Source: Rhytidiadelphus loreus (taxonomy: Eukaryota > Streptophyta > Bryopsida > Hypnales > Hylocomiaceae). From it: a DNA stretch of 64,000 nucleotides. The notes under the pieces are model-generated. The model did no database searches. It saw nothing but the letters and a program-made list of their open reading frames with translations, and was not told the DNA's origin. The position numbers were made by a program, and so were the translations under genes. The stretch spans positions 28,562,760-28,626,759 of the forward strand of contig OX344762.1 in assembly GCA_947034895.1 (NCBI GenBank). The letters are read 5' to 3'. This document shows positions 25,025 to 39,798 of this stretch, in pieces; the stretch's first letter is position 1, and each line of letters starts with the position of its first letter.

Positions 25025-27736
25025 GCTGGATTAAGCGTGGAGTGAATAGATGATAAATTTCTCAGTTAGTATAGAATTATATTTTCCTTGCTTTTATAGT
25101 TGCCTAATCAATCATGATTTATATGCTTCTTTTATGTAGGTTCAGCTACAAGCACCTCCTGCACAAGAGGTTGTTACGATATCGGGCATGGTTGAATCCC
25201 ATGCCTCCGATCAGCCGGCTATTGGGACAACTGATGACATTGATGATGGAGGTTCTGATGATGAAGAGGCAACGGATGAATTCACCTCTGAAGATGCCCT
25301 TCGTAGGTTTCAGAAAGTCAATTCGGTGGCTTCAATCTCCAGTTTAAGGATGAAGCCTCATGCAGTTTCTCGTCTCCGCATTCCATTGTGTCGTCTTGTG
25401 CAAATGCCTATGGTTCGTCCCGCATTGCAGTGTGACTTGACGAGGCTAGAGCAAGAATATGTACATGGATACAAAGATGGGTCATCTGTTTTTTATGTTT
25501 CAGTTACTAATGAACAAGGGGAGGAAGAGGTTGTGACTGACAGTGATAAAGTTGCATGGGGACCTCTCTGGATTGAGGAGAACGATATATTCAATGCACA
25601 TTTGAATGCTACCCCTGAATTGAAGCATCTTCAGAATTCCAAGTTTTTTGTTTGTGATGGGAACCATCGGCTTCTGGCCTGGTCAGCCTACATTTCTCGC
25701 CACCATGCCGCCGACTGAGATTGGCATGTTTCTGTTGACTCTATTTTATTAGAGACCAAAGGACGGATTGGTGTTGTCATGCATATCATGCATGACATTA
25801 ACAAGTATGTCTATCCTTGACTCCATTTGTTCATGTCATTTCATTCTTTTGTTTATTGATTTCATATATTTTAACAAATCAATATTTCTTGCTTTACAGG
25901 CATACTGAGAATTCTTTTATCAAAACAAGCTTGGTTCACACCCTATATAGGGTGCGTAAGTATGGAGTGATGACGTTGGATAAGTTCTCTGAGCACTTGA
26001 GCCCCTCCGAGATGTCTCAGTGCACTCAGAATTTAAGGAAGTCTTGGTACAGTATGTCCACGGAGGTTTTTACAGCATTCATCTATCGTGTAAGTTTCAA
26101 CTGACCTCAAACGATTAATTCTCTCTATTTTTTTACTTGGACCTATGTCATTTCTGACTTCTTTGTTTGAATTATTTCCTACAGTACGAGATTGCTGCCG
26201 TAGCTGATATCGCAGTGAGGTTGTATAAAGAAGAGACAGTAGTCGAGGATCAATCAGAAGATGGAGTTTTGGCTGCCATGAGACAAGGCAGCAAAGAGAA
26301 GACAACTCATCTAACAAAGAAATTGGGAAAACTCACTGCTGTGGCTAATCCTAACCTTGGGAAGGAATGGCTTGATGAGGTGACTACATCTTTACAATGG
26401 ATTTTTGTATTTTGTTGGTTTTCAATATTGCAATCATTTTGATAAATGACTTTATTGTGTGAAGATTGAGCGCCATTGGAGTACAAATGCTGTGCCAGAG
26501 ATGACTCTCGAAAAGTTGCAGATGATTGCTACCTGCAATGTAAAAACTGAGCACAAAGTAAAGTGGCTACGTTGGTGGAACTCTTCCGTCCAGACTAGAG
26601 AGGCACGTCGATTTCCATTGAAGCCCGTTGGAGAATCGGATTTGAAGTCCTTTTTAGTAAAGGCATGTTGGTATTCAGGGGTGAGTTATTCTAATTAAAT
26701 TTTGAGGATTTTGCTATGTATATATAATTTTTATTTACAATTGAGATTAGATTTTGAAGTGTTGACTTAGTGATCAACGCTTTAATCTAACCAGAATGTA
26801 TCTATTTATGTCTAGATTGAAGATGCTGCCACAGATATGTTTGATACTATCGTGAAGAAGGATAACCTAGTCTTGGACATGGACTCTCCCCAAGAACCAG
26901 AGGACCTATCAGAATACATTGAGGCTTGGAGAATTCGCCTTTGGGATCATGCTTTTCTTGCAAACTTCAGAGGACATGATGTCTTCAGGAAGTCAGATTC
27001 TTTCATAAAGCACAAAGGCTCGGACCTTGTGGTTAAGCGCATTTTATTTAGGTAACTCTTCTTTTGAAGTGTTGATTTATAAGTTTAAATTCATGTCATT
27101 TTCTTCTCATTCTTCATTGTTTCCTTATCTCTAAAATTATTTCACATGCTTGTAGGTACTTCAAGTATGAATTACTTCCAAAGGGAGCAATTGCAAAACG
27201 TGATTTGCCACCTTTTCTTGGTACTTGGTTGGACGTGTCTACTGAGCATTGCATGTTCTCTCCCTCTCAGTTGAAGTGGTGGACAAGTGCGCACTTGAAA
27301 TCAGGTGCATGGTACCTTGATTGCCCACCAGAGTTCACTCCTCTTCCTGAAGACCGCTTGAAGCAGTCCATCGATTCGCAAGAAGTTGTTCAAGAGTACG
27401 AGGAGTTTGCTGACTTGGATGAAGATACTAGGGCAAAGGCTGTGAAGAGGAGAGACGACGCAGATAAAAGGATTGCCATTAAGAATTCTGAGGCCGTGGA
27501 CAAGGCTCTCCAAAGAGTTTCAAGGAAGATTGCACGAAATGCTGAGAAAGGGAAGGCAACGCCTACTGAAAAGAATTCGGGGAAGAATTCAAAGCACCCC
27601 ATTCCTGTGTCATCTGCAGTGGATCAGGGATCTCAACTCCAGACATCCAGTTCAAGAGGCACAAAACGTGGATCTGAGCATCTAGTATTGACGGAAGATG
27701 GGTTAGTACATGGCCCCACTGTCATTGATGTGATCA

Positions 27737-27739
27737 ATG
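27737..27739. repeat. CACTA target-site duplication, left (ATG)
   Basis: ATG precedes the CACTACAAGAG terminus, and the same ATG follows the right terminus at 47136-47138. Three-base duplications are diagnostic of CACTA (En/Spm) elements. Confidence 0.85.
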
Positions 27740-27837
27740 CACTACAAGAGAAAACGGTTCCATTTCAAGAGAAAATCAAGAGAAATTGTCTTGGTTCGTC
27801 TAGTGGATTAGGAACAGTTGGTTATAACCTGTTGGGA

Positions 27838-27855
27838 AGAGACTTCTGTTGGTTA
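27838..27855 (+). repeat. CACTA subterminal repeat, left
   Basis: AAGAGACTTCTGTTGGTT is inverted, with two differences, at 46970-46987. GGTTATGTCTTGGTTTT just after it also occurs near the right end, in direct orientation (about 47100-47116). TNPA-type proteins bind short subterminal repeats of this kind; binding here is inferred. Confidence 0.65.
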
Positions 27856-30545
27856 TGTCTTGGTTTTGGTGCTTAATTTCGTAGCACCTACTTGGCCCAC
27901 TAAATCAAGGACTGCATCAACCAATGAGGCACATTCACGTCAAAAATGACTTGCTGACTACTTGCAATGTCCTCTTCCAACCAAAAATTGACATTGGTTT
28001 TTCTTCATTCATTGCTGTAGACGCCCAGCGTGACATTTGTCTGCATCGATGTGCTGCTTTGAACGTCCACTTTTCCAATAATATAGACATCAGAACAATT
28101 TTTTCCTAAATTTGGCTTCACCTTCCTCTAGTGACACGTATTGTGATTTGCGCTGATTGGTAAAGATTGTATTCATTCTTGCATGGGTGCACAATGTGCA
28201 CCTCACAGCAAATCATATGTGTACACCCAATCTTCTATTTGTCTTCAAACATAATTATTTTTTTTTTCATCATTTATATTTCTTCTTAGCATTCATTTTT
28301 CTACACATTCTCACAAAATGTCATAGATTGCATGGAGTACATCTGTCGCTAAGTTCATGGCATTTTCCAAATTCAAACTTCAATCCTACGCACTGTGTTA
28401 CATCTCTACCACAAGTATAATAAAAAACCTCTGCATATATTCCACAATTTCATCTGTTCCTGCACTTCATGGAGCATGGTTGACATTACTGTAGTTCATG
28501 CCTCTTCCATGCTCTAAAATTGACAGTGCATTTCCTTTCCTACATCTAAACATGAAAAAAGCCAATGCACCAGAACTGCTAATTCATAATTACATTCAGT
28601 TGATATGTGTGCTACAAATGGTTTGTGGTTTCATTGTAATTGGTATAAATCCATGTACAAGTCACTTCAGGCTTTCACTAAGGAAGTTGCCCCTACAACT
28701 TACTTTTCTTGATACACACTTACACAACGGCTGACATGATGCCCACAGACAACTCAAACTACAATAGCTTCACTATACACTGCTATGAATAAAATGTTCT
28801 CTATTTCATTTTCTCTAGTACAGACAAACATGAAATAAGCCAATGTTTTCTTGGAATTTCGAAGTAATACCACAGGACACTCTGTGAAGACAAACACCTA
28901 CTGCTTTTGACGAAGAAGTTCCATAACTTTTCAGAGGTATGGCATGGCAGAATGTTCAGAAATTGTCTTCGGCTTGCATTCTTTTACCTCAATGATTAGC
29001 ACGCCTTGTCTACTTTCATGTTGGTGTTTCCCTCTATTCCGCACGCATCACTGCTTCCTTTCCTGCCCACAAATATATTTACTACTTAGATGTCCTCGTA
29101 AAACTAATATCCTGACACATACACGTGGAACACGAAGTACTCAAAGCAATGTCAAGTTCCCTAACAAATTCTAAATCATTGACAGCATTGACCTCTCAAA
29201 AACTCACTTGAATGCACATGCACTCTTTTCAAAATCTAATTGAATGTGTAAGGCCATTACAATGAGGTATGTACAAAAACTTTCCTCTGTGGATGCATTC
29301 TCTAATGGAAGTGAAAAAACAACCACAATATATTCTTATGCATAATATGCTAGTATAGCGTCTGAAGGTCAACTTAAAACCTTGAATGACCTAGCAAAAA
29401 CTTGTTAGTGATACAAGCTTTTTCTTCAATTTCCTAATCAAACTTCTCAAAAGAATTTGCAATTGAACTTACCATACATTTCTGCCATCTTCGTGGTAAA
29501 GCACTTGGGGGACTAATTCTTCATGAAATACTTTTCCCAGAAACTGCTGTCTTCCCGCAACACTGCACTCGAAAATGATAGAAAACGACAACCTGCCAGT
29601 TCCCTCTCCACATAGCATGCCTACCGTTGTTGGCACTACCTGCTTGCTAACCATGTTCAAAAAAATATACTGTATCAATAGTTTAGGCATGCTGTAAGTA
29701 CACATCACATTCTGCAACGACCTTATTTACCTCCACTGCTTGTAATTAAGAACTACAAACATTATTGGTAATTACTGTCCACAGTTGTCCTCATAATGTC
29801 TACTTCGTGAATTCACAATTCTAATCACAAAATCATGTACGTCAATAGAAGTTTAAGTACAATATTGGGAAAAAAAAAAAATGTACTACAGTTTCAGTAG
29901 TAGTTGAAACCCACCCACATAAAAGTAAACCTCATGATTCCCCTCAATTTCCTCTCCGCCAATACTACAATCATGCATGCAGCATCTGCTAAGGTTTAAC
30001 ATTGTCCCCAATTCGTACTACACTGTTCAGCCACCATGTCCACTGCTATGCATTTTGAATATACTTTTGCTATTTACAATAAGTTTGCACATTTCAAACT
30101 TCTCTGGTTCTGCACTGCTCCATCGGAAGTGTTCTTGTTTTCAGCAACATCGAGTGCTACTGTTCCATCTGCAGTCTCCCTTCATTAAATCACTCCGCCT
30201 TATAAGTCAACAACGGCTGAGTTAGTCTAACTGCTCTTCTTCATTGCCCTGTCAACATGAAGAAACCATACTTAGTGCTTCCTAAAATTAAGATCAATTG
30301 TGCAAATCCCCAACTTCAATATACATTCCACACAAATATGATGTGAACTTCATGTTGTCCACATAAAATACAGCAATCACAATTATCCATCTTCACAAAT
30401 GGACATTGGACAACTACCTCCTTTGACTTTTTTTCCTATCAGAACCACATAACAATGTTTTGTTCGGACAGGATGGTTCGCTGACATATCAATGACAATA
30501 ACAGTCATCTCCCAAAACACTGACCTACTCGTTTCTTCACTCCAT

Positions 30546-33500
30546 TCATGCTGTTGGAACCGTCTGTGCTCGTCCACCAGGTGCCAACTCCATATTTGTA
30601 GAAGGTCCATCTGAAACAGCAGCTTCCATCCTGGCCTTCAAAAACTCAATCTCTGTTTGTAATTTTCTTATGAGCTGCATCTGCTCCACAGGGTCTACAC
30701 TGTTGTCTTCTCTTTGAATCATCGTGTTTTTCTCCTCCGACGGACCATCGTGGGTGACCAATTCTATTGACTTCCCAGAACTACAGTGAATGCCCTGCTC
30801 ATGCCTTTCTGCACTATCTATTACTACTCTCTCACGAACAACCATTTCATTCTTCTTCTTCTTCCCCCCGTAGCCCTTATCTCGAGACATTTCAGCTTGA
30901 ACTTCCTCGGGATCTGGAGATCTCCTCAAAGTCTCCTTCAGGAACTCTCGGACAGCAATTTCACCACTTGGACCCGCCCTTCCTTGATTGTGCCTACAGG
31001 AATTTGCATATCGCATGTCCGCAGACTTCTTCTGGAAATTTGGGCTATCGTACACTTGTTTCAATTTTTCCCATGCATCCTCGTTTACTCCACTTGGACG
31101 AGGTTTTCCTACCTTGATTCTGTTCATCAATTCATTTCTTCTTGTTGACATTCTGTGACCTATTAGAGGAAGAAGGAACTTGTCTGAAATGACACCGCTA
31201 TACTCAAAATTGTCCGTAAGCCTTCTTTTCAGAATCTGGATTTTCTGATGCGGTTGTTGTCTGATATCGCGAATTGACGGATCCAATGCACGACATAGCT
31301 TGTTTAACTCTCTTTTCCACGCTGTAAGTCCATCTCCATACGCCTCACCTCGGTGGTTCACCATTATGTAAAAAGGTTTTTTCCCAGATGCCTCTCGCGT
31401 CCTCACTACAACTTCCATTTCCGCTCTCTTCCTCTTGCGAATTGCTCTGGCATTGGACTCGGACACCAATTCCTTGCTCCGCATTTCCGTTAAGTGTCCA
31501 TGATCTGGAGGGTCTTCAAAATCTGGGTCCCTAATCCCAAATGCTGATGATTGAGGGGTAGTTGCGCATCCCAGACTATGAATGCCATGCTCTTCAACAA
31601 GCGATTCAAAAGGATAGAACGACTTTGACTTTGTCACAGCTACTGTCCTCTCTGGACTTCCGTTATTTGGAATTCCATGTGTTCGAAGCAAAGCCTCCCT
31701 CCCCTTTCTAGCCGTATTCAAGGTTTGGCATTGTACTTGTACGGACTCAACGTTGCTCTCCGGTTCATGGTGTAGGCGCCGAACTACACTACGGTCTATT
31801 CCATGCTCTGGCATGTTACCTTCAGCATCTACACCGGACTGTCGTCGATGCGTTGGTTGTGGTGGAAGTGCTTCAGGAATCGTTCTACAAATTTGTCTCT
31901 GCATTAGTGAATGAAACTATTGTTATTGCATCTCCCATTTCACTGTTCACATTCCCGACTGCATGGACAAATACAGGAAAAACTTCGCATACTTGTGCAT
32001 GTCTTCAGTCGGGGTTCCAATTCTAATAGTCTAATATGCATGACTACGTTTTCATATGTGAATTGCAGGTACTTGTCAAAACACTCATCCACTCCAGTAA
32101 GATTGTATTCAGATTTACCTTCGGAGATTCTTGAAAGTCACTGTCCGATGTTCGCTCCTGTTGTTGCTTCAGTGTTGTTAGTTCCTCCTGCGCTCCACCT
32201 GTCCTACATTCCTCTGCAAAAGATGATGCTTCCACGGTTGACAACAGAAAATCTAGAATTGGCTTCGCCTTTGTAGACGTACGATGGTTTCCACCGTCCC
32301 CCTTCCTCTTCATAAATGAGGATGACTGCGTCAATGGTCTGGGAGACTGGTTTTTGGAATTATCTGTACGCGACGCCGTCTCTTTCAACTGAAACATGTC
32401 CTCGACTTCATCACATAATGGTAGGCCATCTAAACAGACAATAGACACAACAGACCTCCATCAATGACATTGAACCTGGCACTGTCATTTACGTTTTCAA
32501 CATATATTGCTACCGATGCCTGCTCGATAAATTCATTAACTGTCTCATGATGTCATCATTAAGTACAAACCAAGACTGCGGACCACATACCTTGAAGCCT
32601 TCGACGTGACTTCCCTATCCTCTTTGATGTTCAGTCCTCACACATTTGAATATAGCAGTTGCCATATATCAATCAAGCGTAGTCCAAAACATTTTTACAT
32701 ACTTCCCTCCCTATTACTCTACAAGAAAAATATCTGCAGTTATGTACTCTACAGTCACTTCTGTACATTGTCAAAAACACTCCACAGAGGATGACTACTC
32801 GACTTCCAGTAGCATTTGCCCCTCCTTTTTAAGAAATCTGCGGTTGCTAGCTTGCGCATACCTTTCTTGCTAGTACTGAATTTCAATCGACTTAAAGGAC
32901 ATGCAAAACTACATATAGAATTTTTTTTTTATGCTACGTGGACTCAATTCTGCCAACATTGAGGAAGTTACTGTCACTCGATGAAGAGCAATACACGCTA
33001 GCAAGCTATTGAGTTCATACAATACCAATGACTTGACACTAGAGCACATGCACACAAACATCCATCCTCTGAAAAGGGAAGGCAAAAACACCCACCGTCA
33101 GTGGTTTCTTCTGAAATTCTTGGTGCAGACTTTTTCTTCAGACTCTGAAGAAGATGATACTCCTTCTCTGATATGACGACTGTACCTTCCTCTTCTACTG
33201 GTTTCACTTTCCTCTTCCTGTTACTTTTGTTTTGTTGAAGTTCTTCATGACTAGTCAGCTGGGTCTTCGTTGTGCTACCAAAGGCAAGGCCTTCTGGTAG
33301 GGGCATGTTTGTTGTGCTTCGTGATACTTTCTTCGCCTTTCTTTCAATGAAAATTGTATTTGGTTTCCGTAGTTTTCTTGTAGCTTTCTTTGCCGTCAGC
33401 CATGGCTCAAAACCGTCTTCTTCAAGGTTCCTCTCCTGCAAAGAACCCATTGACAAACCCCCCTGACATAGTACACGACAGTCAATGGAATACTCCTATA

Positions 33501-35079
33501 AGACAGTGGTTGCTATATAAGAAAAGGAAGTCTGGCACTTCGAATACTGCTAATGAGGAACATGTGTGACCAAGTTAATGCCATAACATAGACCATGTGC
33601 ACACTAATCATAGACACTGACATGTGCCTACATGTACGTATTAAGTCCCTGCACACTACATAAATTGAGACACAACTGACTCATTTTGCTTCATTCTAAC
33701 GGGGAAAAAAACCGTCTTCTTGAAATGCACTGTCAATTTCAGTATAAACATTTCATTGACAAAGACATTAAACAAAAAATCAATAGTATTGCAACCTAAA
33801 AACATCACACTACATTCATGCCAATGATAAATAATCATTCCTCCAATGGCAACTTCTTCCTTATTCCCATGAAATTGATGTGGGCCTCCTTCAAGACTAC
33901 AAATTCTCCAGCACTATCAGACAGTTGTAAGAAAAATACAATCCATCTAATAACTGAAACTGTAATCTCCCAATTGGCCAATTTCAAGTAACGACGCAAC
34001 AACAAAGCCCAATCCATTATATAACACTACGGGCATTACATATTTCCCTTGACAACTGTAATTTTGAAAGAAACCACATGAACACCGCAAACTTCGTGTC
34101 ACTCCTACTCCAACGACACCAGATTGTTAAACTTCTATGACTACTGTGGACACAATGAGCACGTTCGTGACATCCAGAAAATGACAGAGTAATACCAATG
34201 CTTCAGGAAATTTTTGGGCTTAACACATCATCAATCCTTTCAAATAATTGCATTACTGATTACTTCCTCAATTTGAAGAACCTCATGATCAACATTTCCT
34301 ACGACTTCACTTCTCAAGAAGAATCTGGTGTCAATAAACCAATTTCATTGGACTTGATCGAATTATACAAATCTCTTCCTCGATTTCAGCTGTTTCTCCC
34401 ATACTCTGTATATAGTGCAAAAAAAAATGTTCATGTGGGTCTAGGAAGACATACCTTCGCTTGTGCCCTAGAAGAACCCTTAAATGATTGCAGTGTTGAT
34501 GTTCGTCTCACTGGCTCTTCCAAACGAGACTGTCTGTAATCCGTGCTAGGGTTCAAGGGCCTGCACTCCTGTACAGCTTCTTCCTGTGCAATTGTTACCC
34601 ATTCTTTCATGGCAAGTGCTTCCTTTACAATGTCATGTCCTTTCTCATTACATGCGTCCTCTTCTACAATGTCGTCGTCCGTTCGCAATGACCCTGATTC
34701 GGAGGATGCACGATTAGTGTTGTCCCCTTCGGTGTAGTTGTCGTCACTGTCAGTCCCTGTTTCTCCGTCTTCGGCGGAGCTATCTATCTGTTCACTCTCC
34801 AAGCGCTCCCTCTGTAGACGAACACGAAGCAAACGCTTTCTCTGGACTGCTAAGTCTTCTCCGATCAGAACTCTAACGTTTGTCTTAAGCTCTCGCTGTG
34901 CGAACTTAGCATGAGGCAGGTCTTTCCTCGTTTTTGTTGCCGCTTCCATCTCTTCCTTTTCTATATTCCCATCACTACTGTCGCTTGTAGTTGAATCGGG
35001 TGGACTCGGCGTCTGTATTCTCCCTGTTTTCAAGGCCAAAGCAGCATCCAATAGTGCGGATGAATTTTGAAACTCGTAC
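30546..35079 (-). CDS. CACTA accessory protein (Transposase_24/TNPA-like), multi-exon
   Basis: Exons read on the minus strand: 35079-34455, about 33436-33096, 32429-32119 and 31898-30546, each with a plausible GT donor and AG acceptor. Further 5' sequence is not resolved. The last exon encodes a basic region (RKRKRAEMEV) and then WEKLKQVYDSPNFQKKSADM...AGPSGEIAVREFLKETLRRSPDPEEV. This pattern of a W, a paired-basic helix and a segment before a glutamate-rich end is typical of the plant Transposase_24 family. It ends in a coiled-coil-like stretch (MQLIRKLQTEIEFLKARMEAA). The upstream exons are acidic and low in complexity. The likely role is binding subterminal repeats together with the TNP2 transposase. 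Exon joins other than the last are provisional. Confidence 0.55.
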
Positions 35080-35089
35080 CTGCGAAACA

Positions 35090-38000
35090 CAACATGGCTG
35101 GCTACTAAGTCACACTATGAAGCTGAATTGTGGAAGAATAAGCAGAGTCACTAGAACAGCAACAGTTCATAAAAACACTGAAGTACAGTAGAACATACAA
35201 CACACAGGGTAAACGAATATCATAGTCCTGTTGCAACATTTTCATCCGTCGACGTCATGATAGTCATCCGCTTCTGGATCCGTGCCTTAAGCCCATGCCA
35301 TACAAACCCTACTGACGGCCGAGCACTAAAAAATTTGTGGAAGACGACAGTGCTATTGCTTCGAAAACTATGGGCGGCTATTTCAGGTACGCAGTTTTAC
35401 TCCCACTTCCATGAACATGTGTTGACACGTCGTGCGTGCACATACGACCGCTTTCACAAATACATAGCTATGTTATTTTAGAAATTTTAGCACTTCGTTT
35501 TTGTGCAGACCATTAATTCATGACGGCGGGAAAAATCCAAAGTCCTGCCACACATTTCCATGACTGAGCGACACGAGTTCACTAACCTCAGATTCTTTGT
35601 GGGTACCTGTAGAATGGAAGGACTCGACGACAATGCACAAGTCAAATTAAGCGTACTGAAGACTTACAGCGACTGTCCAGGCCCAAGTAGTTCCTTGATT
35701 CGTAAATTGTTGTCCCTAATTGTGGTCAATCGAATCATTTCGAAGGGAGTAACTTCCGACATTGCAGGAGGCGAAACTGTTGTCGCTCCTTCGTTTGCTG
35801 TAGCGTCTCTAGATTTTTTGCAGCAAAAAGAAGGCTCACATGGAAAGAGCCAGAAACAAAGAAGTCCTCAACAACAAAAATGCAGAATCAGGGATGGAGG
35901 TGCGCATCGTCCACCACCAAACAGAACTGCCGTATATATGGTTAGGGTGATGAACTTCAAGTGTATCTCCAGGAAATCAAGTAACCTGTCTTCATCGGCT
36001 CGTTAAGGTACGTCACTGCCTTCCTCTGCAATTAAGTGTATCGCATTAGTATCTGAATGACTGCTAAAGATTTCCAGATTTTCATTAGTTATGTCGTATC
36101 ATCTACCATGATTACTATTATATTTTCCTTAACGTACTGATGTTGATTTCATTAAACTTTTTTACCGTACTTTAATAACATTTTTTTGTTATACATCAAG
36201 CACACTTAGTTGGAACATTGTTTTTTCCAGAATCCGAGACTACTGAATTTTTAAGGCTATTTGTATGTCCCAATTTGTCCTTCAGTTGACGAAACATGTT
36301 TCTTCTTAAAGTCCGTAAAGTCTCATTTCTTTGTCATATAGTTACATGATTTTGTACGAGCCCAGTTCAAGCAAAAGATGTTACAATGATCCTTTCCATT
36401 GTAACTTTGTCACATTTGCAAACAAAGACATCATTTGTAATTTTGGGTTTAAATAAGACATCGCTGTAGTTTCGATATGCATGAGTGCAGAAGCTTCATG
36501 CTGCGCACAAATAACACTCCTCTGTGTTCATCTTGCTTTCCATTGCATACGTAAGCTATTTTTATGGATGAAATTGGATTTCGTGGTTCTGTCTGAGTAG
36601 CATGACCAACCATAGTGAAGTTGCACACTGTGCAGGTAAATGAAAAAGGGAAATTTTGCTACACTGGTCATACAGCCAGCCACCAAGCATTCACATTCCG
36701 GCACTGCATGAACAACGACAAGCTACAAGTCCGTACAAACTTATTCTTTGTAAGTGAATTTGAAACACACACAAAATCAGAATTAGTCTCCAATGTTTAT
36801 TGAACATCATCTCATGGTCTAACAAAGGTGTGTCAATCCATGTAAAAGTTTTTGGCATTAGTAGTAATGAAACGAACCACTGTGCCACGTAATGGAGATG
36901 TTGTTGTACTGCGATCTTCTTTGCAGTTTCTATGCATGCGTAGTCATAGTGTTCATGACAATGTGTACTGCGAGGTTCCCTTTTTTGGAGACGTTTCTCT
37001 AAAGAGAGTCGTTCCATGATTCCCATCAGAGTTCACAGAGTAGGTACAGTGAGAAATGCAGACAGGCCCAGTGACATTATAAGTCCTGAAGAACTCATGC
37101 ACTTTCAAAGAACATTGAGTCATCTTCTTCTGAGACCTTTGTATTTGTGATCACGCTACAAATTACGCATTCTTGTACAGTTTATTCTATGTTCAGCATA
37201 ATGCCTATTTTCAAGAGGTATTGATTGAAAAGGTTTCCTGCTCTTCATACTATAGATCGTGGTATTATATTTTCAAATTCTGCGAGTACCCTAGAAAATG
37301 CTTGTAAATTATGGAAGCTAAATCAACATTGTCTGCTTGTGCAGACGGCGAAAAAGATAGTTCTGTAGCGTTTCTTGGTCACATGTGCAAATGAAACATG
37401 TTTTCTATAAATCTTGGTTATCTTGAATATTCATTCAAAAATTTTGGGTAGTAGTGCTGCACGTCATTGGACACAGAAAGGTACGCTTCCTAATTCTTCG
37501 ACAATAGTGGATGCTCAGGTTGTCCTTGTCCATTATTCTTTGAACAAAGTAACTGTTCGTGAACAAAGTTTTATTTAGATTCATAATTGTTGTTCAAAAA
37601 GAATGTGGACAATGACATGCCTTTCCTATTTCTAAACATACTTCTCTTATCATAATGATGATAATCTTCAAAATCATTATTTCATTCCTAGCATGCACTT
37701 CTTGTGGAATAACATGAATTTCCAAATGGTTTCGTATGTATTCTGGTGTTGCGATGAAAATGTCCCCTAAGTAATTCAGTGTGTGACAATTCATTCATTC
37801 CTTTCATTGCTTTCATCATTTGAAAGTACAGTCTTTCTTGTCCATCTGCTGATACAGGAAGTTGAATCCACTTGTGCAAGTCATGAAGCAAAGGAGGAAA
37901 AATTCACAAAAGAAGGTAATTTAATAGTACTCCACCTCTTCTATGTTTGGGAGGGATTTATTTGGTCATTGCAAACATGGTCGATGAAGAATTACATGTC

Positions 38001-39798
38001 TTAAAGTTTCGAACAACATTATGTCTAATAGGTGTTGCCTTTTCAGAGGAAAATCGTGAACAAGACAAAGTACCCGCGAGGATACGAGGTGCTGCAAGTC
38101 ATGTTAGACTGGTTAATGGAGTACAACGTTCATTACTGGAATTTGTATAATTATGAAACGTGGACAATTGGGAGGGTTGCTTTGGCCACTCCACATGGAG
38201 CTGCGTCCTGTATCCTGTGGTCAAGTAATAAGTTTTTCCGACCCATACAATGGAGTCGATATCTCAAAGAAGATTAGTGACTTCTTTCTAGAGTAGCTTC
38301 AGGAATCCTTTAGTGGGTAGTTGATTTTTATACTATATAACAGCAAGAAGAAGTTAAAATAATGTGCTGTAGAAGTCGATGGAATAGTAACGACCACTGC
38401 ATTCAAGGCAGGGAGAAGTGTGGGTTACCCAATTATGTCCATATGTAATATTGATTTCCAGTAAAAGACGCCTATTTTCTATAATCTATCATGTGCTTCT
38501 TTGATGTGCTTTCAGTGTTTATGTTGTTATGATCTGCACATCTGACTTCTTCCCATTTACAGTTTCACATAGAAAAATTTAAAGAAATTAATTACGACTT
38601 CTGAATTTTGTTCGCGTTCCCACTTTCTTTCTTAAATTCTGAATTGCTGCAAAGGCTTCTCTCTTACTCTGAAGTCCTGTATGTTGTATTAATTTTGGCT
38701 AGCGATGTCTGAACATGGAGGAAGGCCATGAACAACAATGAAACGCACAATGTTGCCTGGTACGACGAAGTTAAATTTCCTGCGTATTCGGTATGTGCAG
38801 AGCTGGAGTTGTTGAAGGCATTGACTGAATCCGCGTTTAACAGCCTTGCAAAATGCGACTAGGAGAGTACAATTGAACTATTGAAGGACATTCTGCACTA
38901 CAGTTCGTGCTCGTTTCCTTCCAACGCTATTGCATCGTATTGACGATTCTTGTACAGGCAAGGTCTCGGTCTCCTCTTCCTTATTCCCATAAACGGTTTG
39001 TTGTACAATATTCTTATGTATTGATGTTAAATGATGCAAGAGCACGGACGGAGATCATGAATTCGTGGTTTCCTTAAAAAAAAAATTGTGTTTTCGTCAT
39101 GTCTGCATGTCATCGATGACTGCAGTTCATGTATTTTGTGGTTCCTGTCAATGTCTCTGACGTTCTTGACATTGAAATTCCTTTCATACCTCCTCATTTC
39201 ATGTCATCGAACATTTTATCACGCACTTCAATACAGGTTTGCTGTCGGTTATGAGGACATGAATTGTTTCCACTGCAATCGGAATGCCCTGAAGCACTTA
39301 CTCTCGGTCTTCTGTTATTTAAATTCCTAATATTCGTTGTTGTAGTAAGCACGAATCTCTGTTATGCAGAATGGTCGACATGTTGCTCGACCTTGCACAA
39401 AAAATATTCTTAGGAAAGGATGTTATTAGATTTACAAATACGACACGAACTTCTTCTTACTTAGTATATGTCAAAGGGTTCATAGAAGTGAATGCTTTTC
39501 CTACTAGTTTTTAGGTTCCACAAGAGTTAATAGAATTCAAAGATTCTTTTTGAAATGGAGTATTGTATGTGCATTACATGATATCAGCATCGTGATTATA
39601 GACAGGTGCATTTTTTCATGGAAGTTGTAGACAAACATTGCTCTGGTCTGTTTCCATAAGTGTTATTCAGTAGAATTTTTGTTGGACAGGTGTTATGTTC
39701 AACTAAGAGAGTAATGTTCTTTTATTCTTCAAGCAGGTACTTCTTCTCTATCAGTTTCTATTATAAAAAATCAAGATTTCTTTTACAGCTACTAAGCG
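35090..39798. other. CACTA interior with no supported gene
   Basis: This gap lies between the two divergent CACTA genes, so their promoters are probably here. A plus-strand frame at 38032-38277, preceded by an acceptor-like TTTTCAG, ends in a Trp/Tyr-rich segment (VHYWNLYNYETWTIGRVA). It may be an exon of a third element gene, but I recognise no family. Another open frame at 35560-36006 is of low complexity. Nothing else stands out. Confidence 0.35.
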
